Numbered from the stretch's first letter, positions 34,695 through 43,461 are shown. The stretch is DNA of 52,502 bases from an uncultured Hyphomicrobiales bacterium (GCA_903847605.1 CAINED010000022.1:1-52502); one strand, 5' to 3'. Notes: generated by a model not told the origin, from the letters alone. Numbers and translations: made by a program.

Positions 34695-35897
34695 CTATGC
34701 CGCTTTGACGCCTTCGAGACATTTGGCGTGGGTCACTTCATGGGCCTTGAGAGCGGGCAAGACGTCTTTGGCGAAGCGCCTGATCTGGTTCATGAACATC
34801 TCATGCGGCATGGCTCCGCGATTCATGCTCACGAGAACCGTGCCTGCGCCGGCATGGTCGGCTGCCGTGATGAGGCGCTGCGTTACTTCATCAGCCGTGC
34901 CCCATGGCATGTTCTGCGCGGCCTTCTCGACATCCTCGAAAGTCATCTTGCGGAAATCGTCGCGCGAGCGGGCATAAGCCTTGAGATTTTCCTCGCGCAC
35001 ATATTCCTTGGACTTGTCGCTGACATAGCCGGCCTTCGCCTGTATCGACGTTTCGGTGAAGTTGCCGTGGCTATAGAGCGTGCGGTTGAAGTAGAGATGG
35101 TAGGGCGCATATTCCTTCACCGCCTGCGCCTTGGAATCGGCGATATAAGTCAGCGAAGGAATCCACATCATGTCAGGTGTGAACTTGCGGCCGTGGCGCG
35201 CGAGCGCTGCTGCGTAATAGCGCACGACATCTTCGCGCAGACCCATCGTGGCGGCGCCGGGCGTGATGGGAACACCGCGCGCCGCCGCCCAGTCGAGCGA
35301 TTCCTGCGAACTCGTCACGGGGATCGAAACCGGCGGGTGCGGCTGCTGCACCGGGCGCGGCCAGATCGAGACATCCTTGTAGGACCAGAACTTGCCTTCG
35401 TATGAGAACGAATCCTGCGTCCATGCGCGCATGATGATCTCGTAGGCTTCCTCAAAACGCTCGCGCGATTCGCTCATCGAGACGTTGAAGACGTCATACT
35501 CTCTGGGGATGCCGCGCGCGAAGCCCGAGATAATGCGGCCCTTCGACAGGCAATCGAGCATCGCCAGTTCCTCGGCGAGGCGTAGCGGCTGGTGCATGGG
35601 CAGGAGATTGCCGTAGATGAGCAGCTTGAGGTTCTTCGTGCGTTGCGCGGCGGCCGAGGCCATGATGTTGGGCGAGTTCATCAGCCCGTAGGGCGAGGTG
35701 TGGTGCTCGTTGAAGCCGACGCCGTCAAAGCCGAGCTTGTCCAGGAGTTCCCAGGCTTCGAGGTGCTCCTCGTAGGTGCGCATGGCCACCTGGGGATCGC
35801 AATGCTCGCGGCTGAGCGGGTAGGGCAATTCATTGCCGACCTTGAGATGATCGAGATGCTGGCCGTAGGCGAGAAGATCGAAGACGAAAACGCGCAA
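34695..35897 (-). CDS. Luciferase-like (LLM) flavin-dependent oxidoreductase
   Basis: 400 residues from a TTG start at 35897, chosen because GGGAGAGC lies 6 bases upstream and the family begins with RVFVFDLLAYG. TIM-barrel signs: WELLDKLGFDGVGFNEHHTSPYGLMNSPNIMASAAA, LRLAEELAMLDCLSKGRIISGFARG, PVSIPVTSSQESLDWAA and AMPHEMFMNQIRRFAKDVLPAL. Such enzymes use reduced FMN from a separate reductase to insert oxygen or reduce substrates. It is co-transcribed with the binding protein downstream and divergent from the TauD-like gene. Confidence 0.92.
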   Translation of the reverse strand: MRVFVFDLLAYGQHLDHLKVGNELPYPLSREHCDPQVAMRTYEEHLEAWELLDKLGFDGVGFNEHHTSPYGLMNSPNIMASAAAQRTKNLKLLIYGNLLPMHQPLRLAEELAMLDCLSKGRIISGFARGIPREYDVFNVSMSESRERFEEAYEIIMRAWTQDSFSYEGKFWSYKDVSIWPRPVQQPHPPVSIPVTSSQESLDWAAARGVPITPGAATMGLREDVVRYYAAALARHGRKFTPDMMWIPSLTYIADSKAQAVKEYAPYHLYFNRTLYSHGNFTETSIQAKAGYVSDKSKEYVREENLKAYARSRDDFRKMTFEDVEKAAQNMPWGTADEVTQRLITAADHAGAGTVLVSMNRGAMPHEMFMNQIRRFAKDVLPALKAHEVTHAKCLEGVKAA

Positions 35898-35949
35898 ATT
35901 GCTCTCCCGGATTGTTCTTGCTTGTTGATTACTGGAGACTAGCAGACCG

Positions 35950-35968
35950 CTCGCTTCAGGCAAGCGAG
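35950..35968. promoter_or_regulatory. Palindrome in the divergent LLM/TauD promoter region, candidate operator
   Basis: CTCGCTT (35950-35956), CAGGC, AAGCGAG (35962-35968): a perfect 7-bp dyad in the 146-base region between two divergent start codons. No regulator gene lies next to it. Confidence 0.3.
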
Positions 35969-36043
35969 GTAAGCTGGGGAATTCTTGCATTTGCCTATCG
36001 TGCAGGGTTTAATTCGCTCAAAGAAAGATCGATGGAGGACATC

Positions 36044-36910
36044 ATGCTCGACCGTACGCAGGGGCTTTCCCTTTCCGTCAATCCGGCGGCCGTGCCGTTC
36101 GGGACGCGGCCCCTTGCGCCGGGCATGGGTATGGAGATCGTCGGGGTCGATTGCGCCGGGGAGATTTCGGATGAGACGTTCCAACGCATCAGCGATACCT
36201 GGCATGACAATTGTGTGGTTCTGTTTCGCAACCAGAGTCTCGATGAAGAAAAGGAATGGAAGTTCGCGCGCCGCTTCGGCGAGACAGGCAAGGTGCATCA
36301 CAATCACAAGGGCGGATCGAAGTTTCCCGGCGTCATGTATATTTCCAATGTGCGCGAGAACGGCGAGCTGATCGGCGCGTTGCCGGATGGTGAAATGTTC
36401 TTCCATCACGACCAGTGCTATATCGAAAAACCAGCCATCGCGACGATGCTTTATGCGATGGAAGTTCCTTCAACCGGCGGCAACACGATCTTTGCAAACA
36501 TGTTCGCCGCCTATGACGCCTTGCCGGCGGATATCAAGGCTCGGCTCGAAGGCCTCAAGGCGATGCATGTTTACGATTATCAATCCAATCCGACGACCCG
36601 CGGCGCGGTCATCAAGGAGGGCACGCCGCATTATGCGCATCCGGTCGTGCGCGTGCATCCGGGCAACGGCCGCAAGGCGCTTTATGTGAACCGGCTGATG
36701 ACGGATCATCTGGTCGGTTTCGAGCGCCGCGCAAGCGATGAACTCCTGAACTATCTTTTCGATCATTCCGAGCAGAAGCAGTTTCTTTACGAACATGTCT
36801 GGACGCCCGGCGATCTCCTGATCTGGGACAATCGCTCATGCATACATGCGCGCACGGATTTTTCGGCGGCCGAGCGCCGGCTGATGCGGCGCGTGGCGAT
36901 TGTGGGTTGA
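36044..36910 (+). CDS. TauD/TfdA-family Fe(II)/2-oxoglutarate dioxygenase
   Basis: 288 residues. ATG 36044 follows GGAGG; ATG 36032 would add four residues. The iron-binding facial triad is His121-x-Asp123 (FFHHDQCY) and the distal His268 (DNRSCIHART), and Arg282/283 (LMRRVAI) is placed to bind 2-oxoglutarate. The N-terminal APGMGMEIVGVDCAGEISDETF is family-typical. Members hydroxylate taurine, 2,4-D, sulfate esters and other organics. It is divergent from an LLM monooxygenase; both fit oxidative breakdown of an organosulfur or aromatic compound. Confidence 0.93.
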   Translation: MLDRTQGLSLSVNPAAVPFGTRPLAPGMGMEIVGVDCAGEISDETFQRISDTWHDNCVVLFRNQSLDEEKEWKFARRFGETGKVHHNHKGGSKFPGVMYISNVRENGELIGALPDGEMFFHHDQCYIEKPAIATMLYAMEVPSTGGNTIFANMFAAYDALPADIKARLEGLKAMHVYDYQSNPTTRGAVIKEGTPHYAHPVVRVHPGNGRKALYVNRLMTDHLVGFERRASDELLNYLFDHSEQKQFLYEHVWTPGDLLIWDNRSCIHARTDFSAAERRLMRRVAIVG

Positions 36911-36912
36911 TT

Positions 36913-37000
36913 GTCATCCCGGACGCCAAAGGCGATCCGGGATCGTTTGTCCCAAGTTTTTCGCGATCCCGGATAAACGCTTCGCGTTTTCCGGGATGAC
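36913..37000. repeat. Nested palindromic repeat between convergent genes
   Basis: The outer arms GTCATCCCGGA (36913-36923) and TCCGGGATGAC (36990-37000) are perfectly complementary. An inner pair (GATCCGGGATCG 36934-36945; CGATCCCGGA around 36963-36973) and a small hairpin (AAACGC/GCGTTT, 36975-36989) nest inside. It lies between the stops of the TauD-like gene and an LLM gene and could terminate both transcripts. The core matches the palindrome at 4785-4810. Confidence 0.8.
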
Positions 37001-37006
37001 GACGGG

Positions 37007-38053
37007 TTACTCCGCCGCCTGCAATTTCGGCTCACCATGTTTTGCGCGCCAGGGCGCAATCAATTCCTTTGCAATCGAGCGCGTCTCCTCGACATTCGGC
37101 ACGAATTTGAACAGCAGCAATTCGATGCCCATGTCGTGGAAACGCTGGACCTGCGCGCGCACCATGTCGGGATGGCCGACACAGCCCGATTTCATGGATG
37201 GGCCGATGCGGTTGAGCATCTTGCGTGTATCGGCGTCGTCGCCATCGGTGCGCACAAGCTCCTGCGCGCGCTTGCGGGCGTCCTCCTCGTTGTCGCCGAA
37301 GCAGACGAAGGGATTATAGGCGAAGCGCACCTTGCGCCCGAGCTTTTCGGCGCGCGTGCGCACGTTGTCCATGGCGCGCTGCAGCGACTGCATGACTTCT
37401 TCGGTATTGCCCGCTTCCTTGTCGTAATCGACGAACCACCAGTCCGCGACCTTGGCGATCATGTCGAGGCCGCGCGGCGAGCGGCTCGCGGCGAAAATTT
37501 CCAGCGGCTTTGCAGGCCGCAGCAGAAGTTGCGCATCGTTGACTTCGTAGAAACGGCCCTTGTGCGAGAAGGGCGAATGACGCCACATGCCCTGCAGCAC
37601 TTCCATGAATTCTTCGGCGCGGATGTAGCGGTCGTCGTTATGCAGCATGGTGTCGCCGCCGAACATCGTATGTTCCTCGACGTTCCAGCCGGTGATGAGG
37701 TTCATCGCCGTGCGGCCCCTGGTGAGGCGGTCGAGGGAGGCGAACATTTTCGCGATGAGTTGCGGATGCCAGAGTCCGGGATGCACCGCGATCATCGATC
37801 TGATGCGCTTTGTCAGCGATGAAATCGCGCTGCCGAGAATCCAGGCTTCCATGTCCGCGCCGAGATGACGCTCGGCGAAGAGGATGATGTCGTACCCGCC
37901 GGCGTCGGCTTCGAGGAGCACCGATTTAGCCAGTTCCCATGCAGGATCGAGAACGCCGTCGGGCAGAGGCGACATCCCTCCCGCAACGGATTTCAGGATT
38001 TCGGGCGAGCCCACGCTGACATGGGGCACCGGCGCATAAAGCCCGAATTGCAT
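37007..38053 (-). CDS. LLM-class flavin-dependent monooxygenase (SsuD-like)
   Basis: 348 residues; TIM-barrel flavin monooxygenase. MQFGLYAPVPHVSVG opens the barrel; DIILFAERHLGADMEAWILGSAISSLT, MIAVHPGLWHPQLIAKMFASLDRLTRGRTAMNLITGWNVEEHTMFGGD (in parts) and FAASRSPRGLDMIAKVADWWFVDYD match SsuD/SnaA-type proteins; the FMN reductase is not encoded here. GGGAGAAACGCC precedes the ATG. Read from the same strand as, and 65 bases after, the Rieske oxygenase gene; the two may act on one compound. Confidence 0.93.
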   Translation of the reverse strand: MQFGLYAPVPHVSVGSPEILKSVAGGMSPLPDGVLDPAWELAKSVLLEADAGGYDIILFAERHLGADMEAWILGSAISSLTKRIRSMIAVHPGLWHPQLIAKMFASLDRLTRGRTAMNLITGWNVEEHTMFGGDTMLHNDDRYIRAEEFMEVLQGMWRHSPFSHKGRFYEVNDAQLLLRPAKPLEIFAASRSPRGLDMIAKVADWWFVDYDKEAGNTEEVMQSLQRAMDNVRTRAEKLGRKVRFAYNPFVCFGDNEEDARKRAQELVRTDGDDADTRKMLNRIGPSMKSGCVGHPDMVRAQVQRFHDMGIELLLFKFVPNVEETRSIAKELIAPWRAKHGEPKLQAAE

Positions 38054-38118
38054 GGCGTTTCTCCCTATTCATTCCTGCTTGTGGCCGACAACTCTATGCG
38101 AAATTGGAGCGCGCGCGA

Positions 38119-39402
38119 CTATTCGGCGGCCCTGGCGTCTGCGTCATGTGCCCCGCCTAACGTGCGCCAGTCCGCGGACTTCGGCACCATGCCTTCGAAG
38201 GCGCGGACGCTGACCTGCTGCGCTGGTGTGAGCCGCGGCGGTTCCGCGCCCTGCATGAAGGCTTTGACCGCATCGACCATGCGGCGGCGGAATTCGACGA
38301 TGGCGAGATCGGATGCGCCGAGCTTTTCCATCCAGCGTTCGGCCATCGGCTCCATGGATTCCCACATGGCGATATCCTGATTGGGAAAGCCCTTGATGCC
38401 CGTGAAATTGCCGAGGCGCATCGCACGGCGATCCTGCCCGTAATTGTTCGTCTTGTTGTCGATCTTGCGATAGTTTTTGTCGAGATCGATGCCGAGCTGC
38501 GTGCCCGTGAATTTGCGCCAGGCTTCCGTGCTGACGCCGCCGCTCTCGCTCCATGCCATGATGTAGAGATTGTGATGCGTGTCGTCGATCGGCACGTTCA
38601 TCTGCGCGACGTTATAGACGTTGTTCGGGGGGATCGCGACATGATGCGGCGCGATGAAATGCGTGACGCGCACATAGTCGTTTACATCGGCATTGCGGAT
38701 GGGGCGGCGCACGGCGGCATATTGAAATCCGTAATTGGTGGACTGCGTGACGAGGCGCGGCGACTTGTCGGTCGAGGGGCGCTGCCATGCGGTGCCTGTC
38801 GCCGTCGAGCCGCCGACCGCAGCCGCGGGCGGCATGTCGGTCGAGTGCAGGCTTGAGGAGTGAGCGGAATCGATCGCGCCTTCGAGGCCCTGCGCCCAGT
38901 TGGCGTCGATCACGACCTTGAAGATGGCGACATTGGTGTTTTCGGTCGGCGCGAAATGCGGCGGAACGAATTCAGGCATCGTTTCGGCAGGGCCCATATA
39001 GGTCCAGACGAAGCCGCCCCATTCCTTCACGGGATAGGATTTGATCTTCACCTTCTCCATGAAGCCGGTGCCCGATGGCTCGGAGGACATGTCGACGCAA
39101 TTGCCATCCACGTCGAATTTCCAGCCGTGATAGAGGCAGCGCAATCCGCATTCCTCGTTGCGGCCGTAGAAGAGCGAGGCGCGGCGATGCGGGCAGGCTT
39201 CGTCGACGAGGCCGATGCGGCCCTCGCTGTCGCGGAAGGCGACGAGATCCTCGCCGAAAAGGCGCACGCGCACGGGGTCGCAATCCGGCTCAGGGAGTTC
39301 CTCGATGAGGCAGGCGGCGATCCAGTAGCGACGCATCATGCGCCCCATGGGCGCATCGCCCTCGACGCGGCAGAGCAGGTCGTTCTCTTCGGGTGTGAGC
39401 AT
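38119..39402 (-). CDS. Rieske non-haem iron oxygenase alpha subunit (phthalate/dicamba dioxygenase type)
   Basis: 427 residues. Rieske 2Fe-2S centre C70-x-H72 (ACPHRRASL) and C89-xx-H92 (CLYHGWKFD). Mononuclear iron site D178-x2-H181-x4-H186 in GAIDSAHSSSLHS, the bridging Asp included. Length and order are those of one-component-oxygenase alpha-3 enzymes that dioxygenate, hydroxylate or O-demethylate aromatic acids. No ferredoxin or reductase gene lies nearby, so electrons must come from elsewhere. The ring substrate is unknown. Confidence 0.95.
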   Translation of the reverse strand: MLTPEENDLLCRVEGDAPMGRMMRRYWIAACLIEELPEPDCDPVRVRLFGEDLVAFRDSEGRIGLVDEACPHRRASLFYGRNEECGLRCLYHGWKFDVDGNCVDMSSEPSGTGFMEKVKIKSYPVKEWGGFVWTYMGPAETMPEFVPPHFAPTENTNVAIFKVVIDANWAQGLEGAIDSAHSSSLHSTDMPPAAAVGGSTATGTAWQRPSTDKSPRLVTQSTNYGFQYAAVRRPIRNADVNDYVRVTHFIAPHHVAIPPNNVYNVAQMNVPIDDTHHNLYIMAWSESGGVSTEAWRKFTGTQLGIDLDKNYRKIDNKTNNYGQDRRAMRLGNFTGIKGFPNQDIAMWESMEPMAERWMEKLGASDLAIVEFRRRMVDAVKAFMQGAEPPRLTPAQQVSVRAFEGMVPKSADWRTLGGAHDADARAAE

Positions 39403-39444
39403 GGGTGGCCTCCGTGGGATTTCTCGCGCAAGTTTTGGGGAAAC

Positions 39445-39777
39445 TTAGAGGTCTAAGATAAATTTGTCGAGGGTCCAGGTGATCCGCCAGGGCGCAGGGC
39501 GCGCCGATAGCCCCGCCGTGTGCCGCACGCGAGGGTATGAGGGACACGGGACGCTGGTTCGCCGTGAGGAATGTGGGGATGTGCTGGCTCGCCAGCGTCC
39601 CGTGCTCCGGCTTTTTGCGGCGTCTGCCAAACCCTGGGAATACAACGCCAGTGGCGGTGCAACGGGAATACGCGAGAACCTTGCGGCGCTCGCGCGCTGG
39701 CAGTCCGGTCCGCACCCGCATGTCCGGTCAACATGCAGCCGCAGACGCCGTATCCACCCGCCAATATGACCGCTCAT
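39445..39777 (-). other. Six-frame-open GC-rich element with long inverted repeats (candidate repeat, structured RNA or small gene)
   Basis: The 559-base stretch between the Rieske and AbiV-like genes holds a GC-rich block with no stop codon in any of six frames over about 39571-39721. It carries a perfect 13-bp inverted repeat (39545-39557 with 39592-39604) and a 9-bp pair (39619-39627 with 39741-39749). The best coding candidate is 110 codons on the minus strand from ATG 39777 with GAGGGG upstream, a basic Ser/Arg/Pro-rich product without recognisable domain (starts MSGHIGGWIRRLRLHVD). It is bounded by AT-rich DNA carrying ATATATACATATAT at 39810-39823. I cannot decide between repeat, RNA gene and small protein. 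Confidence 0.3.
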
Positions 39778-39961
39778 GATCGGCCCCTCGTGGGGTGAAG
39801 ATGATAGGAATATATACATATATGAGGTCGATGTCAACTATTTATCGCACAACACGCTGCCTGCCGAACTTGCTATTGTGCGAACGCTCTGGATTTCGAC
39901 AACGAGAGCCAGAACTATTTCGATATATGCCCGTCGTTCCTACAAGTGAAAAGCCATTCTA

Positions 39962-41449
39962 ATGTCTTCCAATAATAAAACACTTCACGCTCGTGGGCTT
40001 TGCTTGAAGCAGGCGCAAACATTTATTGATTCGGCGAGGCATCTTGATGCTCAAAGGTGGCCTCATGTTGTATTCCATTTGAGCCTGCTTGCATTGGAAG
40101 AAGTCGGCAAAGCAAGCATGCTTTCTGCCAAGGCTGTAACGCATTCCAACTTGGATGGAACCTGGATTGATCGTTCGCTAGAGAGCCATCGTCGCAAACT
40201 GCAATGGGCAATTTGGTCTCCAATGACTAGGATGGATCCAAATGATTTTGAAGCTGCAAGAGAATATGCGGAGCGAGCGCATAGCATTCGCCTATCATCA
40301 CTTTACGTTGAAGCGAACGCCAATCTTGACGATCTGTCGCCTAGCGAACAAGTACTTCCTAGTGAAGCTGAAGATACCTTATCGCTGGCTGAGAGGCGGC
40401 TTGCGTTTGAGAAGGCACAAGGAACGCCAAGCGGAGAACTGGATGAAATATCAAAATGGTTTTTTGACGCTATTTCCCATCCAGATCGATCAAAGTTGCT
40501 ATTTAGCAAACCATTCATTCAGGAGTTTGAGAATTTGCGAGGAGACGCACGCGCATGGGCAACATGGGCAGCAAGTGAAGTTGCACGACTCGAAGAAGAA
40601 AATCGTCAAATTCTTGAGGCAGAATTGGCTCGTCCGAAAGTCCAGAAAGGATTGGACAAACCTCGCTGGCGTGCAAAGACGATAGTTTATACTCCATCTC
40701 ACTCTCTCAGGCCGAAAGTATTGGCTCGTTGGAATGCTAGAATCGATACTGCCCAACTTCAGTGGTCTGGAAAGAAAGACCAATTCACTCTCCAAGTCAC
40801 ACTGCATGACAATGAGCCCTTGTCAGAGTTGGGGGGAAGACTTGCCTCACTTTCGAAACTCGTAGTTGCCTGCCTTAACATTGGTAGTATTGGTTATTTT
40901 TGGTTTGAGCCACCCGGCTTTGAACGGGCTATGTTCGCCGAAATTCGCGACCTTGAACTCGGGCGCAATATGGAGTTGAAAGGGCGAGATACGTTTTGGG
41001 ACGATGGACGCGCTGTTGCATTGACCAGCGAACACATTGATCACGCTATCCATTGCTTGATGGCGTTTGCGCCTTTGTCAAGTTCCGAAGCTGAACCAAT
41101 ATTTGCTCCATACTTTCATGGTTTAGCTCTAATCGCAAAATCCGATTTGTTTTACAATTTTGATACATTAGCTAGGCACGGATTCGTCAGAAGTCTCGCG
41201 TCCGCATTCCGGCGTTACGGTAATTGGAGCGGAAAATCAGACGATTTCGAAGCGAGCTTTCACGCAGAATTTGAATCATTTATGCCAGATAGAGAGCACA
41301 GAAATAAAATGTTGAAATATTTGAAATCCGATGGTGATTTGACAGAGACGTCACTGGTCAATTTGCGTTTTGCAAAACAACTTACAGACCTCTATCTTAT
41401 TAATGTAGGCCGCAGAAATTGGCGAGCGGCTTTTGATGTCCAAGAGTAG
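39962..41449 (+). CDS. AbiV-like (HEPN) abortive-infection protein
   Basis: 495 residues. The N-terminal 60 residues match the AbiV/HEPN pattern: GLCLKQAQTFIDSARHL, then HLSLLALEEVGKASMLS with the E-E-x-G-K segment at 46-50. R32 and H39 in RWPHVVFH give R-x6-H, within the HEPN RNase R-x4-6-H rule. The remaining 430 residues are mainly helical, with a repeated-looking IDHAIHCLMAF/FHGLALIAKSDLFYNF part, and I do not recognise them. The DNA is visibly AT-richer than all neighbouring genes and uses rarer codons, a sign of transfer. No toxin partner or antitoxin is adjacent. Probable role: phage-triggered translational arrest; not demonstrated. Confidence 0.65.
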   Translation: MSSNNKTLHARGLCLKQAQTFIDSARHLDAQRWPHVVFHLSLLALEEVGKASMLSAKAVTHSNLDGTWIDRSLESHRRKLQWAIWSPMTRMDPNDFEAAREYAERAHSIRLSSLYVEANANLDDLSPSEQVLPSEAEDTLSLAERRLAFEKAQGTPSGELDEISKWFFDAISHPDRSKLLFSKPFIQEFENLRGDARAWATWAASEVARLEEENRQILEAELARPKVQKGLDKPRWRAKTIVYTPSHSLRPKVLARWNARIDTAQLQWSGKKDQFTLQVTLHDNEPLSELGGRLASLSKLVVACLNIGSIGYFWFEPPGFERAMFAEIRDLELGRNMELKGRDTFWDDGRAVALTSEHIDHAIHCLMAFAPLSSSEAEPIFAPYFHGLALIAKSDLFYNFDTLARHGFVRSLASAFRRYGNWSGKSDDFEASFHAEFESFMPDREHRNKMLKYLKSDGDLTETSLVNLRFAKQLTDLYLINVGRRNWRAAFDVQE

Positions 41450-41637
41450 CCATAGTCGTATTTTCTTCTACCTTCTAATTCGACTCCAATTTGCCGTTTT
41501 TCAGTCCCGCCTTCTTTGACGACTCTGAATAATCATCGTTGGTGCAATGAAACAACATATTTGCTGGTTCCTCGCCCTATAGACTTTGACTTAGTTCCGG
41601 TCCAAACTCCCCTCAAATTCATGCAGGGGAGACCGCC

Positions 41638-42327
41638 ATGAAATACCAGCTCGTCAGCTTCAAGACCTGTCCGTGGGTGCAGCGCGCCGCGATTGCCTTG
41701 CGCGAAAAGGGCGCGGCTTTCGACTTCACGCATATCGAGCCGGACAACCGGCCGGAGTGGTTTTTGAAGATATCGCCGCACAAGAAGGTGCCGGTGCTGC
41801 GCATCGACGATTCCATTTCGCTGTTCGAGTCCAACGCCATCGCCGAATATCTCGACGAGACGATTGCGCCGCGGCTTGCGCCCGAGGACGCGATCCAGCG
41901 CGCCATCAATCGCGCATGGACGGATTACATTCCGACCTTCGCTTCGCAGGTGACCGGCGCGGCATACGCCAAGAGCGAGGACGATTACACCGCAGCGATT
42001 GCGAAGATCGACGAGCCCTTTGGCCGGCTCGAAGGCGCGCTGGAAAAGCAGGGCTCGGGGCCCTATTTCAATGGTGCTCGCTATGCGCTTGTGGATGCGG
42101 GTTATGCGCCGTTCCTGCAACGCTATTTCTTCCTCGATGGCATCAGGCCGATCGGCAAGATCGAGAAATATCCGCGCCTCAATGCATGGGCGAAAGCGCT
42201 GATTGCGCGGCCCTCGACGCATTCCTTCCCGCCCGGCGAATTCGAGCAAATGTATCGCGAGCAGATCAGAAAGCGCGGCGTCTATCTCTCGCAATTCGTG
42301 CAGGCTGCGCAACAAGCCGCCGAATAA
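41638..42327 (+). CDS. Glutathione S-transferase family protein
   Basis: 229 residues. Thioredoxin-like N-domain with TCPWVQRAAIALREKG (Cys11 in place of Ser/Tyr, as in omega, beta and zeta-like enzymes), the cis-proline loop KKVPVLRID and the glutathione-binding FESNAIAEYLDE; a helical C-domain follows from about residue 85. The Cys active site suggests thioltransferase or dehalogenase-like chemistry. GGGGAGA precedes the ATG. Alone on its strand; it converges on glnII with a shared terminator. Confidence 0.93.
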   Translation: MKYQLVSFKTCPWVQRAAIALREKGAAFDFTHIEPDNRPEWFLKISPHKKVPVLRIDDSISLFESNAIAEYLDETIAPRLAPEDAIQRAINRAWTDYIPTFASQVTGAAYAKSEDDYTAAIAKIDEPFGRLEGALEKQGSGPYFNGARYALVDAGYAPFLQRYFFLDGIRPIGKIEKYPRLNAWAKALIARPSTHSFPPGEFEQMYREQIRKRGVYLSQFVQAAQQAAE

Positions 42328-42331
42328 ACAG

Positions 42332-42361
42332 AAAACCCGCGACGCTGGCGCGCCGCGGGTT
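42332..42361 (-). terminator. Terminator between GST and glnII
   Basis: AACCCGCG (42334-42341) pairs with CGCGGGTT (42354-42361). On the minus strand the stem is followed by TTTTCTGTTT, so it ends glnII transcription; it can also serve the plus-strand gene. Confidence 0.75.
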
Positions 42362-42390
42362 AATTGTCGCAAACTTTCAGGACAGATGGC

Positions 42391-43461
42391 TCAGGAGGTC
42401 TTTTCCTTTTCGAGCAATTTTTCGGCGAGTGTCGGGATCGCGTCCGGCGTCGGCACGGTCGAAATCGTCTTCAGAATGCGCGAGGCGATCTGGTATGGGT
42501 CGCCCTGTGAATTGGGCCGGCGGTCTTCGAGATAGCCCTTGTAGCCATTGTTGACGAAGCTGTGCGGCACGCGGATCGACGCGCCACGATCGGCCACGCC
42601 GTAGCTGAACGTATTGATCGACTGCGTTTCGTGATGGCCTGTCAGGCGCAAGTGATTATCCGGCCCGTAGACCGCGATATGTTCTGCCTTTGCAACGTCG
42701 AATGCCGCCATGAGCTGAAGGAAATACTCCTTGCCGCCGACTTCGCGCATATAGGTCGTCGAGAAGTTGGCGTGCATCCCCGAGCCGTTCCAGTCGGCAT
42801 TTCCGAGCGGCTTGCAGTGATATTCGATATCGATGCCGTATTTCTCGGTGAGGCGCTGAAGGATATAGCGGGCGATCCACATTTCGTCGGCGGCCTTGCG
42901 CGAGCCCTTGCCGAAGATCTGGAACTCCCATTGACCCTTGGCCACTTCGGCATTGATGCCTTCGTGATTGATGCCGGCTTCGAGGCAGATATCGAGATGT
43001 TCCTCGACGATCTGGCGCGCGATGCCGCCGACATTCTCGTAGCCGACGCCTGTGTAGTAGGGGCCCTGCGGCGGGGGAAAGCCCTTGTCGGGGAAGCCGA
43101 GCGGACGTCCATCCTTGTAGAAGAAATATTCCTGCTCGAAGCCGAACCATGCGCCGGGATCGTCGAGGATCGTCGCCCGGCCGTTCGAGGCATGCGGGGT
43201 GACGCCGTCAGGCATCATCACTTCGCACATGGCGAGCGCGCCATTGATGCGCGTGCTGTCGGGATAAACCGCAACGGGCTTGAGCACGCAGTCGGAGCTT
43301 CGGCCTTCCGCCTGCTGGGTGGAGCTGCCGTCAAAGCCCCAGAGCGGCAGCTGTTCCAGCGTGGGGAAGGTGGCGAATTCCTTGATCTGCGTCTTGCCGC
43401 GCAAATTCGGGACCGGCTTGTAGCCGTCAAGCCAGATGTATTCCAGTTTGTACTTTGCCAT
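42391..43461 (-). CDS. glnII: Glutamine synthetase, type II (eukaryotic-type)
   Basis: 356 residues; condenses ammonia with glutamate using ATP. Start ATG 43461 (MAKYKLEYIWLDGYKPVPNLR) gives the standard length of rhizobial GSII; the frame runs further upstream without coding value. Signatures: LPLWGFDGSSTQQAEG, FGFEQEYFFY, NGSGMHANFST, HHETQSINTFSYGVADRGASIRVP. Octameric GSII lacks the adenylylation tyrosine control of GSI and is instead regulated at transcription by NtrC; the sigma-54 promoter upstream agrees with that. Ends at a bidirectional terminator. Confidence 0.96.
   Translation of the reverse strand: MAKYKLEYIWLDGYKPVPNLRGKTQIKEFATFPTLEQLPLWGFDGSSTQQAEGRSSDCVLKPVAVYPDSTRINGALAMCEVMMPDGVTPHASNGRATILDDPGAWFGFEQEYFFYKDGRPLGFPDKGFPPPQGPYYTGVGYENVGGIARQIVEEHLDICLEAGINHEGINAEVAKGQWEFQIFGKGSRKAADEMWIARYILQRLTEKYGIDIEYHCKPLGNADWNGSGMHANFSTTYMREVGGKEYFLQLMAAFDVAKAEHIAVYGPDNHLRLTGHHETQSINTFSYGVADRGASIRVPHSFVNNGYKGYLEDRRPNSQGDPYQIASRILKTISTVPTPDAIPTLAEKLLEKEKTS

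Noticed and set aside
39290..39444. Extended minus-strand frame running into the Rieske gene
   Set aside because: It overlaps a certain gene in another frame; high GC alone explains the openness there.
40242..40685. Second frame inside the AbiV-like gene
   Set aside because: Lysine/arginine-rich composition, no RBS, and complete overlap with the longer frame.
39403..41637. Integrase, tRNA attachment site or direct repeats bounding the AT-rich insertion
   Set aside because: None could be found by eye; the insertion boundaries remain undefined.
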